Below are positions 8,311 through 16,546 of a stretch of 64,000 nucleotides of DNA, piece after piece. Location: NCBI RefSeq assembly GCF_013113735.1, contig NZ_CP053346.1, positions 4,726,001 through 4,790,000 of the forward strand. Direction: 5' to 3'. The DNA is from Sphingomonas sp. AP4-R1 (lineage in GTDB: Bacteria; Pseudomonadota; Alphaproteobacteria; Sphingomonadales; Sphingomonadaceae). How positions within the stretch are numbered: position 1 is the first letter of the stretch; every line of letters begins with the position of its first letter. The position numbers and the translations under genes were made by a program. The notes under the pieces are model-generated. The model saw only the letters and a program-made list of their open reading frames with translations. It searched no databases and was not told the origin of the DNA.

Positions 8311-8937
8311 TCACCATCGCGTGGTGGGCAGTTCGCCCGCGCGGGCGGCCTCTTGTTCTTCTGGTGTCATCGCGGCCGGCACGCCGCCCGAAGCCCGCGC
8401 GACCTGCGCCGCGACCTCGACGCCGCTCCGCTCGCCCGAGGCCGATTGCCGCTCGGCCCGAAGCCCCCGATCCTGCGGCGCGACCGTCTCACCGGACCCT
8501 CCCAGACGCGGTGGCAGATCGATGCGATGCAATTGCCCGCTCTCGGCCAGCAGCACATGCCCCGCCCCGATTTCGGCGACGGTCAGGCCAGGAATGATCG
8601 TGGCGCCCTGCGCGAACGGCGTTGGAGAGCCATTGTGCGGGGTCAGCAGCGCGACCGTGCGCCCCTGCAGGACGGTGATGCCATGCAATTCATAGCGACC
8701 CGCATTTCCGCTCGTCGTCAGGCCGATCGATGGAGGGGGGATCAACGCCATGTCGCCGGACCGGGCAATCGGCACCGGCAAGGCCAAATCGGCCGTTCGC
8801 TGCCCGATCAGGAAAAGACCGCAGACAAGCCCCGTCAGGGCAGCACCCGTCCAAACGACAGGCCTAGGCGCACGTTTACCGCCAGCCACAGCATCCTCCG
8901 ATCCGATCCCGCCTCCTTCTTTGGGAAGCCTTTCCAC
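8311..8937 (-). CDS. membrane-anchored protein with PulC/GspC-like domain
   Basis: A 208-residue protein from a GTG start. A short cytoplasmic N-terminus is followed by one transmembrane segment (VVWTGAALTGLVCGLFLIG, about residues 27-45) and a periplasmic part. Residues about 80-145 (YELHGITVLQGRTVALLTP, FAQGATIIPGLTVAEIGAGH, VLLAESGQLHRIDLPPR) have the pattern of the type II secretion GspC homology region. The C-terminal 60 residues are polar and low in complexity, without a PDZ domain. No other gsp genes are in the window, so this is an orphan, and it may serve another export or surface system near the PEP-CTERM gene 44 bp downstream. Confidence 0.65.
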   Translation of the reverse strand: MERLPKEGGGIGSEDAVAGGKRAPRPVVWTGAALTGLVCGLFLIGQRTADLALPVPIARSGDMALIPPPSIGLTTSGNAGRYELHGITVLQGRTVALLTPHNGSPTPFAQGATIIPGLTVAEIGAGHVLLAESGQLHRIDLPPRLGGSGETVAPQDRGLRAERQSASGERSGVEVAAQVARASGGVPAAMTPEEQEAARAGELPTTRW

Positions 8938-9165
8938 TATGTGATATCAGACCGATTTATATGATCTATCATCCCTGATGAACTATACTGCGACACGTTC
9001 TCAAAACGCGACCAGACGTTCAGCGGCGGCAGAGACTTCGGGGCACTCGAAGCAAAAAAGAGCAGCCCCGCTCCGGGACTGACTGGAATGGCGCCACAGG
9101 ATCATCGACTCCGTCGGTGGCCCAAAGAGGCAAGCCCCAATCTTCGTCGATGGAATCGCAGTAGG

Positions 9166-9504
9166 CTACGGCGCCCTCGCCAGCCCGCCGATACCGACAT
9201 GCAGCACGGCCTGCGCGCCATCCTCAATCTGCAAGATCGTGACCTGCGGCGCATCGCCGGCCAGATCGCCCCCCTCGAACGGCACGCCCCCGGCGAGCAG
9301 TCCTCGCCGAATTCGCAGCGTCACACCGCGGCTGCTGACGAGGATGTCTCGCTCCGGGGCCAGCCCGGCGATCCATGAACGCAACCGCTCGGCAATGTCC
9401 GGATACCATTCGCCCTCGGGCGGCCGCACCGAGAAGATATGGTGATCGGGGCAATGGATCGGCCCGATCTCGGCCACGACGAGGCGGTCACCGAGGACGC
9501 TCAT
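9166..9504 (-). CDS. hypothetical protein, 112 residues
   Basis: An ATG-initiated protein with no signal peptide or transmembrane segment. It reads SVLGDRLVVAEIGPIHCPDH at its start, has WYPDIAERLRSWIAGLAPER in the middle, and ends in alternating hydrophobic strands (QVTILQIEDGAQAVLHVGIG). Codon use is like that of neighbouring genes. I do not recognise the family. It stands alone between the PulC-like gene and the porin of the sigma-factor operon, with gaps of 146 and 228 bases on its two sides in which no other gene was seen. Confidence 0.5.
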   Translation of the reverse strand: MSVLGDRLVVAEIGPIHCPDHHIFSVRPPEGEWYPDIAERLRSWIAGLAPERDILVSSRGVTLRIRRGLLAGGVPFEGGDLAGDAPQVTILQIEDGAQAVLHVGIGGLARAP

Positions 9505-9650
9505 GAGCCTTATGCCACCTAGAATCGGACACTCGTTAATTTAGGTGGATCGGCGGCTATAGGTCGGCAATTCGAAGTACCGAACAACGGAAAGTGGGAC
9601 AATGAAGCAAAATTTGAACGACCACTAATTATACAGCCCAACGTTGACTT

Positions 9651-10379
9651 TCAGAACGGTAAGGACGCGGCGATCGTCAGGATATGATGCCCATGCTCGT
9701 CGCCCCGATAGCGATCCATGCGCGGCCCGCCGACGACCCATCCTGCTTCAAGCTGGGCGCGCCCAAGGCGGCGGGAAAGGCCGATCCTGATATCGTAACG
9801 CAGCCTCGGCGCGGTCTGGGGCAGATTATCACTGAGCCAGAGCAACAGGCCACCATGCAGCGTGGCGTTCCACCGGTCCGACAACGGAATCAGGTGGGTG
9901 ATCTCGCCATAAGCGGTGACATTCCCCCGTCCCAACCAGTTCGGCGAGATACTGATCCGTGCGCTGGAGCGCTTGTTCGCAAGCCCCGCAAAGAGTTCGC
10001 TATAATCGGTTTCGCGACCGAAGCCCGAATAGTGCGAGAAGCGGGTGTGAGTCAGGCCTGCATCGACTGTAAGATCCAGGCCTATGCGCCTGGCGAAGCC
10101 GGCATAGCCCCGCGCACTCAGGAAATGCGGCGTCGCATCGCCGTCCAACACCCCCTCCACCTGCGTCCCAGCATAAGGCCCGCCTCCATCGTCATAGGCA
10201 AGATCGAGACCGATCGCCGACCGGCCCGCGCTGATCGATCGGCCGCGAAACGTCTGCTCGCTCGCGATCGTCACCTGTCCGCCGATGCCCGCTATGCCGG
10301 ACGAGGCTGCCGCCACGGCGACGGCGAAAGTGACGACAGATCGGCCCGTTCTAGCAGCCCCCGTCGCACAGACATTCAT
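9651..10379 (-). CDS. TorF-family putative outer membrane porin
   Basis: A 242-residue protein with a hydrophobic export signal (VVTFAVAVAAASSGIAGIGG) and a beta-barrel pattern of alternating strands. The block TIASEQTFRGRSISAGRSAI and the later SVSYSELFAGL-like segment (TDYSELFAGL) match the family first described as conserved protein Gcw_chp and now called TorF putative porins. The protein ends with Phe, as outer membrane barrels do (TIAASLPF). Its start overlaps the end of the S8 protease gene by 29 bases, so it is the last gene of the sigma/anti-sigma/protease/porin operon. Confidence 0.78.
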   Translation of the reverse strand: MNVCATGAARTGRSVVTFAVAVAAASSGIAGIGGQVTIASEQTFRGRSISAGRSAIGLDLAYDDGGGPYAGTQVEGVLDGDATPHFLSARGYAGFARRIGLDLTVDAGLTHTRFSHYSGFGRETDYSELFAGLANKRSSARISISPNWLGRGNVTAYGEITHLIPLSDRWNATLHGGLLLWLSDNLPQTAPRLRYDIRIGLSRRLGRAQLEAGWVVGGPRMDRYRGDEHGHHILTIAASLPF

Positions 10380-11559
10380 GGGCGACGCGTTCGCGCGTCA
10401 GGCTGAGGCAAGCATTGACGACCCCGCCGCCGGCCGTGGCGAGAGCGAAGGATCGGGACGATGGCTGCCCCTCGCGCAGCAGAGCCAGCAGCCCGCTGAC
10501 ATGCGCCGCGGAATAGGAACTGCCGTTGACCATCGACCATAAGCTGCCCGGCTCCGTAGTGGGGATGTCGCGACCCGGCGCTATATAGACCGGATTACGG
10601 CCGGCATGGACAGACCGATCGCTGACCGCGATCACGCCTGCCATCGAGGCGGGAAAGCCTCCGTCCGCTGCTGCCGGGTCCACTGCGGCGACGATTGTCC
10701 TGCCCCGCGCCAGACCGGCTTCAATCAACCGCTCCAGCAACAGATCAGGCGGACCGCTCAGGCTCATGTTGATGATCGGGGCATTATGATCGAGCGCGAA
10801 ATTGAGAGCCTTGGCCAAACTGAAGCTGTCGCAGACTGTGGCGTCGCGCGCGGTGGGGCCGATCTGCCAACAGGCGCGCAGGGCCAGCAGTCGCGCCTCT
10901 GGAGCCACGCCCACAATTCCCGCGCCGTTACCGCCCTTCGCCGCGATCACGCCTGCGATGCCAGTACCGTGCCATTCGGCTTGCAGGGGCAGCCTGCCCG
11001 TGAAGTCGTGATCGATCGCGATCCGGCCCTGAAGATCCAGATGCCGCGTATCCACGCCGCTATCGATCACCGCTATCGTGACGCCCTTGCCCGTAGCGAT
11101 GCCATGCAAATCCGCCAGCCGCCACGCCTTCGCCGCCGGCTGGGCAGGAAACAGGGGATCGTTGTAGGTCTTGGCGACGCCCTGGGCATGATAGAGCCGT
11201 ATCGGCTGCGACCAGGCGACGTCCCTGTCCTTGGTGACGTCCGCAGCGACATCCTCGGGCAACCGATCGGGCTGGGTTCGCATCACGAAGCAGTCGATGC
11301 CGAGGATCGGCATAGGCCAATTCTCGATCACAGCGAGATGATGGCGGCTGGCAATCTGCCGCGCGGTCCGCCGCCGCGCGCTCGCGCCAATCGCATCTCC
11401 ATAACCGCCGCCATAGCTTTGATCCGGTCGGTAATGCACCGGCCCGGCGCGCAGCATGACGAGAATGATATGGTCGGGATCGGCCGGTGCCGCGCGGACG
11501 GGAATCGCCACGAGCAGCCCAAGGAAGACCGTCACCAGCGCCGGCAGTTTTCCTCTCAT
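10351..11559 (-). CDS. S8 family (subtilisin-like) serine peptidase
   Basis: A 402-residue exported protease. The signal peptide ends near VAIPVRAAPA. The catalytic triad is visible: Asp166 in AVIDSGVD, His197 in WHGTGIAGVIAA, and Ser348 in NGSSYSAAHVSG. Two departures from ordinary subtilases are seen: the Ser motif is GSSYSAAH rather than GTSMAAPH, and the oxyanion Asn is replaced by Asp294 in IVAAVDPAAA. A prodomain-like region (residues about 30-120) precedes the core. The gene overlaps the anti-sigma gene by 4 bases (ATGA) and the porin gene by 29, so the three are translated together. The protease may act on the anti-sigma factor; see findings. Confidence 0.9.
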   Translation of the reverse strand: MRGKLPALVTVFLGLLVAIPVRAAPADPDHIILVMLRAGPVHYRPDQSYGGGYGDAIGASARRRTARQIASRHHLAVIENWPMPILGIDCFVMRTQPDRLPEDVAADVTKDRDVAWSQPIRLYHAQGVAKTYNDPLFPAQPAAKAWRLADLHGIATGKGVTIAVIDSGVDTRHLDLQGRIAIDHDFTGRLPLQAEWHGTGIAGVIAAKGGNGAGIVGVAPEARLLALRACWQIGPTARDATVCDSFSLAKALNFALDHNAPIINMSLSGPPDLLLERLIEAGLARGRTIVAAVDPAAADGGFPASMAGVIAVSDRSVHAGRNPVYIAPGRDIPTTEPGSLWSMVNGSSYSAAHVSGLLALLREGQPSSRSFALATAGGGVVNACLSLTRERVAHECLCDGGC

Positions 11560-12167
11560 GGATCGATCGGTTCGGCCATTGCCACAGCACGCTGCGCCCG
11601 CAGACGTGCCAGCGCGTCCGTCCTCCCGCCGGGCGCCACATTCGCAATCCAGGCCCCCGCCGCGGTCGGCCCATCGACGACCCGCACGCCGGTCGCAGAC
11701 AAGGCGCGCATCAGTTCCTCCGCTTTGGCGTCGGGTCGGAACATGACGAGGGCATTACCGCGCGTCGCCGACGGCGTCGTGCTCAGGACATGATAGGAAG
11801 CGGGCCGCCCCACCGGCGCAAATGCGACAATCGCGGTCACCAGCAACAACATCTGCGCGGCCAGCGCGAACCCGATCCAGCGCGGCAAATGGCTCATCCT
11901 TGCCCCGATGCTGCTGCGCCGTTCGCCCATTCGCCGATTCTTCAGCTTGCGGCGCATGTCGTCCCAGCCCAATTCGGTGTCCAGCGACAGCCCCGTCACG
12001 CGCCGTCCCATCGCCTGTTCGACGACCAGCGCCGCGCGACACGCAGCGCAGTTCGCCAGATGCGCGTCCACCAGGCAACGATCAGCTTCGTCTAGTTGCC
12101 CGGTAGCATACCAAGGCAGCAGCATCTGGGCCTCGCCGTGCGCGGCCATTCCACTCTGTCCGCTCAT
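11556..12167 (-). CDS. zinc-finger (zf-HC2) membrane anti-sigma factor
   Basis: A 203-residue protein. Residues 36-43 form the HxxxCxxC zinc site (His36, Cys40, Cys43 in HLANCAAC) of anti-sigma domains that hold ECF sigma factors in the cytoplasm. One transmembrane helix follows (about residues 96-118, WIGFALAAQMLLLVTAIVAF). The periplasmic part, about residues 130-203, reads LVMFRPDAKAEELMRALSAT, then GVRVVDGPTAAGAWIANV, and resembles a beta-alpha-beta protease propeptide or inhibitor fold. It lies 1 base downstream of the sigma gene and overlaps the S8 protease gene, which fits a sigma/anti-sigma/protease unit. Confidence 0.88.
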   Translation of the reverse strand: MSGQSGMAAHGEAQMLLPWYATGQLDEADRCLVDAHLANCAACRAALVVEQAMGRRVTGLSLDTELGWDDMRRKLKNRRMGERRSSIGARMSHLPRWIGFALAAQMLLLVTAIVAFAPVGRPASYHVLSTTPSATRGNALVMFRPDAKAEELMRALSATGVRVVDGPTAAGAWIANVAPGGRTDALARLRAQRAVAMAEPIDP

Positions 12168-12168
12168 T

Positions 12169-12795
12169 TCAGCCGTCCCACAACCAGTCCTCTCGCTCTC
12201 CTGCCATCAACGCTCGCAGCCGGCGACGAGCGTGAAACATGCGGGTCTTCACGGTATCGACCGGGCATTCCATAACCACCGCGATGTCACGGTAATGAAG
12301 CCCGTGAAAATAGGTGAGATCGATCACCGCGCGATGATCCGCCGAAAGCATCGCCATTGCTTCGATCAGGCGCCGATGCGATTGGGATTGCCCTAACGCC
12401 TGATCGGGCGCGGGCTCGTACGCGTCGTCCAAGTCCGCCACGCCCGCCTCTACCGGAATATCCTGTCGCTGCAGCGCTCTCAGCGCCTTGCGATAGGCGA
12501 TGGCAAAGATCCATGTCTCCAGGCGGCTCTCACCCCGATAGGCGTCCGCTTTCTCCCAGATCACCACCATCGTATCGTTCAGCACCTCCTCGACGATCGT
12601 CGGTCGATGCGTGACGCTCAACAGAAACCGCATCAGCCGAGGATGGAACCGGCGGTATAGCTGCTCGAACGCCACCAGATCGCCACCTCCGATCCGCACG
12701 ATCAGCGCGCGTTCGAAATCGCGATCGAACGCGTCCGCGGACGCATGCCCGCCTCGGCCCAAAAATGCCTCCGGTCCGTTCAAGGTCGCATCCAC
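12169..12795 (-). CDS. ECF-type RNA polymerase sigma factor
   Basis: A 208-residue sigma-70 family protein with region 2 (FEQLYRRFHPRLMRFLLSV, then VEEVLNDTMVVIWEKADAYR and RLETWIFAIAYRKALRAL) and region 4 (LSADHRAVIDLTYFHGLHYR, then DIAVVMECPVDTVKTRMFHARRRLR). Region 3 is absent, as in all ECF factors. It is the first gene of an operon with its anti-sigma factor 1 base downstream, the S8 protease and the porin. It is divergent from the PEP-CTERM gene at 12969, and the 173-base interval is the likely site of its own and possibly the neighbour's promoter. Confidence 0.94.
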   Translation of the reverse strand: MDATLNGPEAFLGRGGHASADAFDRDFERALIVRIGGGDLVAFEQLYRRFHPRLMRFLLSVTHRPTIVEEVLNDTMVVIWEKADAYRGESRLETWIFAIAYRKALRALQRQDIPVEAGVADLDDAYEPAPDQALGQSQSHRRLIEAMAMLSADHRAVIDLTYFHGLHYRDIAVVMECPVDTVKTRMFHARRRLRALMAGEREDWLWDG

Positions 12796-12968
12796 ATGGA
12801 TCGGTTAGTGCCAGTCCGTCCTGCTTTGGTTCACTGGCCGTCGAAGTTTTTTCGCCGCAACGCCGACAGCCTCATTTCATCGGCCTCTGGGCACATTTCG
12901 GCGCTCCGATTGAACCTTCCCGTCTTGGTCCGAAACCAACCGACGAATGCAACGACGGGAGGTGGATC

Positions 12969-13607
12969 ATGCGGAAATCCTTTAGCATCATCACGGCAGC
13001 AACCGGCTTATTCATGGCAAGCGGCGCCCTTGCCGTCGCGGTTACCGACCCGGTCGGCGATTTCGCCGCCGGCTATACTGGCCCGCATCAGGCGGATCTC
13101 GATGTCACGGGTTTCAGCGTCTCCTATAACAGCGGCACCTCCTCGTTCCTGCTTGAAAGCACGATGGCGGGCGCAATCGATGCCAGTCTTCCTGGCTTTT
13201 ACGCGATCGGCGTGAACACGGGCACCGGGGCGAACAGTTTTGCAGCGATCGGCCTGGCCGGCGTCCGCTTCAATCAGGTCATCGCCGTTCAGAAAGCCGG
13301 GACCGCCGCCGTCAGCGGCAGCAGCCTGCCCGCCGGATCGGTCACGATCGCTGGCAATCTCCTGAGCGTCGTCGTTCCGCTCTCTCTGCTGCCCTCCACC
13401 GGTTTCACTCCCGAGACTTACGGCTTCAACATCTGGCCGCGCAGCGGGGCCGGCGGCACCGAAGTGATCAGCGATTTCGCGCCGGATAATGCCACGGTCT
13501 CCGCTGCGGCGGCCGTTCCGGAGCCAGCCAGCTGGCTGATGATGATTGTCGGGTTCGGGGCCCTGGGTGCCCGGATGCGCCGCCGGCCTGTCCTCAAGCC
13601 TGCTTGA
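12969..13607 (+). CDS. PEP-CTERM sorting domain-containing protein
   Basis: A 212-residue exported protein whose ATG follows GGGAGGTGGATC. The signal peptide ends in ASGALA then VAVTDPVGDF. The mature part (VTDPVGDFAAGYTGPHQADL, FSVSYNSGTSSFLLES, FNIWPRSGAGGTEVISDFAP) is beta-rich, and the tail is VPEPASWLMMIVGFGALG followed by ARMRRRP, a sphingomonad PEP-CTERM signal. It is divergent from the ECF sigma operon and may be part of its regulon, which is an inference from position. It resembles the protein at 7641 only in the tail. Confidence 0.9.
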   Translation: MRKSFSIITAATGLFMASGALAVAVTDPVGDFAAGYTGPHQADLDVTGFSVSYNSGTSSFLLESTMAGAIDASLPGFYAIGVNTGTGANSFAAIGLAGVRFNQVIAVQKAGTAAVSGSSLPAGSVTIAGNLLSVVVPLSLLPSTGFTPETYGFNIWPRSGAGGTEVISDFAPDNATVSAAAAVPEPASWLMMIVGFGALGARMRRRPVLKPA

Positions 13608-13625
13608 TCGGCCACGCCCCGGTAC

Positions 13626-13665
13626 GGGCCGGGTCCAGATCCCCCCATCATCTGTGACCCGGCCC
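13626..13665 (+). terminator. possible hairpin terminator after the PEP-CTERM gene
   Basis: The arms GGGCCGGGTC (13626-13635) and GACCCGGCCC (13656-13665) are perfectly complementary with a 20-base loop, 18 bases after the stop codon at 13607. No T-run follows, so a Rho-independent terminator is only possible. Confidence 0.4.
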
Positions 13666-13754
13666 AATCAAATCAAAGGATCTATCGTGAGGGTGCTGTC
13701 AGTCTAATGTGAACTCATCGCTACCGGATGCGCTTCGGCCTTTGAGGCCCGTGT

Positions 13755-13901
13755 TCAGCTGAAAAGCGCCTGCCACTCCGCCAGCGCAGCGGAACGACGT
13801 GCCTTGTATGTCTGGCGGTCAATAAGATGGCGTTCGAGATTGAAGTGGTTGCTGATGTTGGCGTGGACCGAAGCGAATTTCTGAAGCGTCTTCATCCGCT
13901 G
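13755..13901 (-). pseudogene. IS6-like DDE transposase, C-terminal remnant
   Basis: In the minus frame ending with TGA at 13755-13757 there are about 46 residues: MKTLQKFASVHANISNHFN, then LERHLIDRQTYKARRSAAL and AEWQALFS. This is the closing segment of DDE transposases of the IS6-like kind common in sphingomonads (LQKFxxVHAxxxNHFNxxRxL, then RxxFKxxRxAALAEWxxL). The DDE core is gone, because the fragment begins inside the end of the PD-(D/E)XK-like gene at 13892. A block GGGTGCTGTCAGTCTAATG near 13691-13709 could be the old terminal repeat of the element, but there is no second end to compare it with. Confidence 0.75.
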
Positions 13902-14578
13902 CGTATCACATGGCGCTCAATGATCGCCGTCTGCGCCAGCACCCGCGGCTGCAACATCACATGCTCGCCACCGGCACCATCCGGCACACGATATTCGGCG
14001 ATCTCAATCAGTCCGAAGTCGAAAGCGAGCCCGGGCTGATCGCGAAGATACTCGCCAATCCGGCGGGTGCCTTCCGTGATTCCGTCTCCGACCACCAGCA
14101 ACAGAAACCGCCCCGATGCCAGATCTCGCGAGACCCGGTCGACAAACGCCCCCTCGTCGAGGGTACCTCCGACGCTCGTCGCAAGCGCATAGAGGACATT
14201 GCCCTGCCGCTTCGTCGCGATCGACACCTGCCGCTGCAGATCCTCGTAGCTATAGCGGGCGAGTTCGCGCGCATAATCCAGGATCTGGCCGACGACCTCG
14301 CGGCGGGCCTGCGGGTTCCGCCAGAGTTTGCATTCGACAACGATCAGCTTGCCCCGCTCGTCCATCAGAAGGACGTCGATGAAGCCGACACCCGGTATAT
14401 TGAGTTCCTTCGCGACGGCGACCAGTCGGCCATAACCTGGATCGAACTCGTGAACCGGCACCGCATCAGGGTTGTCATAGAGGAGGTCGCGCAGCGTCTT
14501 CTCCAGCCGCGCTTCGCCTTGGGGAACCCGCCGGAGCAACTGCGTCGGGGCCGTCTCGTCGATCAACACGAGGGTCAT
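13892..14578 (-). CDS. PD-(D/E)XK nuclease-like protein, C-terminus cut by IS remnant
   Basis: A 228-residue protein from the ATG at 14578, preceded by GGGAGAGGGG. Residues about 55-95 hold the fold signature GVGFIDVLLMDERGKLIVVE followed by CKLWRNPQARREVVGQILDY: an Asp on one strand, then E-x-K (VECKLW), and the following helix with Q-x-x-D-Y. This is the pattern of restriction-endonuclease-like proteins. The C-terminal part reads LASGRFLLLVVGDGITEGTR and ends abruptly in IERHVIRSG at the junction with an IS6-like transposase tail, so the original C-terminus has been lost. Whether the shortened protein still works is unknown. Confidence 0.7.
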   Translation of the reverse strand: MTLVLIDETAPTQLLRRVPQGEARLEKTLRDLLYDNPDAVPVHEFDPGYGRLVAVAKELNIPGVGFIDVLLMDERGKLIVVECKLWRNPQARREVVGQILDYARELARYSYEDLQRQVSIATKRQGNVLYALATSVGGTLDEGAFVDRVSRDLASGRFLLLVVGDGITEGTRRIGEYLRDQPGLAFDFGLIEIAEYRVPDGAGGEHVMLQPRVLAQTAIIERHVIRSG

Positions 14579-14725
14579 CGCGCCCCTCTCCCATTCCCCA
14601 CCTTCGCCATACCGCCTCATGCTATCAGTGACGGTCGCACCAACGCTCTGCGTCGAAGCGAAGTCAACTCGAATGTCACTGATCGTCTGTAGATCGATCG
14701 ACGACAGGCGCGTCTTTAGACGGCC

Positions 14726-14929
14726 GTGGATATCCGGCAGCGCCTTGCGAAAAATCTGCGGCGGCTTCGCGAGGAAAAGGGCTGGAGCCAGGAGGCTTTC
14801 GCGCACGAAGCCGGCATCCACCGGACTTATGTCAGCGACATCGAACGCTGTGCTAGGAATCCGACGATCACGGTTGTCGAGAAGCTAGCTGGACCGCTCG
14901 GGGTCAGCGCGGGAAGGTTGCTGGATTAA
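14726..14929 (+). CDS. XRE family helix-turn-helix regulator
   Basis: A 67-residue protein from a GTG start (VDIRQRLAKNLRRLREEKGW). It is a single Cro/C1-type HTH: SQEAFAHEAGIHRTYVSDIE, then RCARNPTITVVEKLAGPLGV and SAGRLLD. Small stand-alone XRE proteins like this are common in sphingomonad accessory regions and often control a nearby nuclease or mobile gene. It is divergent from the truncated nuclease-like gene (start 14578), with 147 bases between. Confidence 0.85.
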   Translation: MDIRQRLAKNLRRLREEKGWSQEAFAHEAGIHRTYVSDIERCARNPTITVVEKLAGPLGVSAGRLLD

Positions 14930-15388
14930 CATTGCTGCTAGCGCCTGTGGCATTCTCGAGGCGCTTAGTTATGGGCAGGGGCATCTCAGCGAACCTTAAT
15001 ATAGGCGGCGCCGGGGCTAATTTTCGTACGGGATTCGCGGCAATAAACAGAAGCTGTTGCCCGGAGATCGCCGGGTGGCGCGCCGCGCCGGGGCGGCCGT
15101 TTTCTTGCCGGCCTGTGGGCAGAAGCTATGATCGGCGGTGGCGTGGTGGCGGGCCAGCCCCGTTGATCTGAGCTGCGTGCAGGTGGCGGCAGGCCAATCC
15201 ATCCGCTGGATTCGCTATGATGGTACTGCCGCCTGCCGCCCGTAACGCGCGCAAATAGATCGATTTCGGATCGATTTCGCAGCCACTGGGCCGGAAGTGG
15301 AAAATCTCTCGCAGAATCCATTGGGCAACGACTTGTAAACCCGCCGACAATGCTGCATCGCGGCAATTGGTAACCGGGGGCGGCCTCC
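14930..15388. other. gene-free stretch
   Basis: I see no reading frame with protein-like composition in these 459 bases. It holds short palindromes (GATCGATTTCGGATCGATTTC near 15260-15280) and a GC-rich block near 15080. The last 60 bases before the acyltransferase gene should contain its promoter. Confidence 0.35.
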
Positions 15389-16546
15389 ATGCGTAATAGT
15401 TGGCTTCGACAGTCGTTCGCAGATCAAACGATTTCGGATCGTTATCGAAGTATCGGCGGATTTACCCACGGATTCGACTATTTACGGATCGGCCTTGCCG
15501 CAGCGGTGGTGCTGCAGCACAGCATTCTGAGCAGCTACGGCGATTATCTGAACGTCATCTGGGGCACCTGGTGGCGAATCGCCTTCGCGCCGATCCTGCT
15601 GATGTTCTTCGGGCTGAGCGGCTTCCTCGTCTCGGGGAGCCTCAAGAAAAACCCCACCGCAACATCCTTCCTCACGCTACGAGCGGTGCGCCTGGTGCCG
15701 GCGCTCGCGGTCGAGGTGCTGCTTTCGGCGATCCTGCTGGGATCCATCTTCACGCGGCTTCCGCTGGCGGACTATTTCACGTCGGAAGGTTTCTGGCTCT
15801 ACCTGGGCAACATGGTGGGGTGGGTGCATCGCGACCTGCCCGGCGTGTTCGACGACCTGCCCAACACGCTCGTGAATGTGAGCCTATGGACGCTTCCGTT
15901 GGAGCTGGAATGCTATGCGGCGCTGATGCTGCTCTATGTGGCGGGGTTCATTCGCAAGCCGATCCTGCTGCTGGGCGTGATCGCGGTCGCGATCACGGTG
16001 GGGAGCGCCCTCGCCTTCCAGAATTATGATCCGTTCTGGGCGCATACGCGGCCGCTATCCCGATCGCTGGTGGTGGCATTCCTCGTGGGCGTGGCGATCA
16101 ATCTCTATTCGGACCGGATCCGGCTGAGTAAAGGGCTGGCACTGCTGGCGGTGGCTGCCCTCATCGCGACGACGATCGATTACCGGACGATCTATCTGGC
16201 CGCCGTGCCGGCTGTCTATCTGTGCGTTTATTTGGGAATGACGCATCCGCCGAAGGGGGGATGGCTGTTTTCCGGCGACTACAGCTACGGCTTGTACCTG
16301 TTCGCCTTCCCGCTGCAGCAGACCTATACCACGCTCTTCCCGCACGCGCGGATCTGGTATCTCAATTTCGCGTTCACGATCGTCTTCGGCCTGCTCTACG
16401 CAGCCTTCTCCTGGTGGTTCGTCGAGAAACCGATCCTTGAGCGAAAGAAGGGCATCGTGCTGGCGGCGGAAGGCGTGAAGGATCGCTTGCGCCGCGCGAT
16501 CCGGCTGGCGGTGTGGAAGCCGGTCACCGGCACCCAGCAGATCTGA
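15389..16546 (+). CDS. acyltransferase family 3 (OafA/YrhL-like) membrane protein
   Basis: A 385-residue integral membrane protein with about ten hydrophobic segments. It has the family's early motifs FDYLRIGLAAAVVLQHSILS (the conserved R and H) and FFGLSGFLVSGSL, the middle segment NVSLWTLPLELECYAALMLL (W-x-L-x-x-E), and the end SYGLYLFAFPLQQTY and FSWWFVEKPIL. Proteins of this family move acetyl, succinyl or other acyl groups from the cytoplasm to sugars of lipopolysaccharide or exopolysaccharide. No polysaccharide genes adjoin it, so the target is unknown. The gene stands alone on the plus strand. Confidence 0.92.
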   Translation: MRNSWLRQSFADQTISDRYRSIGGFTHGFDYLRIGLAAAVVLQHSILSSYGDYLNVIWGTWWRIAFAPILLMFFGLSGFLVSGSLKKNPTATSFLTLRAVRLVPALAVEVLLSAILLGSIFTRLPLADYFTSEGFWLYLGNMVGWVHRDLPGVFDDLPNTLVNVSLWTLPLELECYAALMLLYVAGFIRKPILLLGVIAVAITVGSALAFQNYDPFWAHTRPLSRSLVVAFLVGVAINLYSDRIRLSKGLALLAVAALIATTIDYRTIYLAAVPAVYLCVYLGMTHPPKGGWLFSGDYSYGLYLFAFPLQQTYTTLFPHARIWYLNFAFTIVFGLLYAAFSWWFVEKPILERKKGIVLAAEGVKDRLRRAIRLAVWKPVTGTQQI

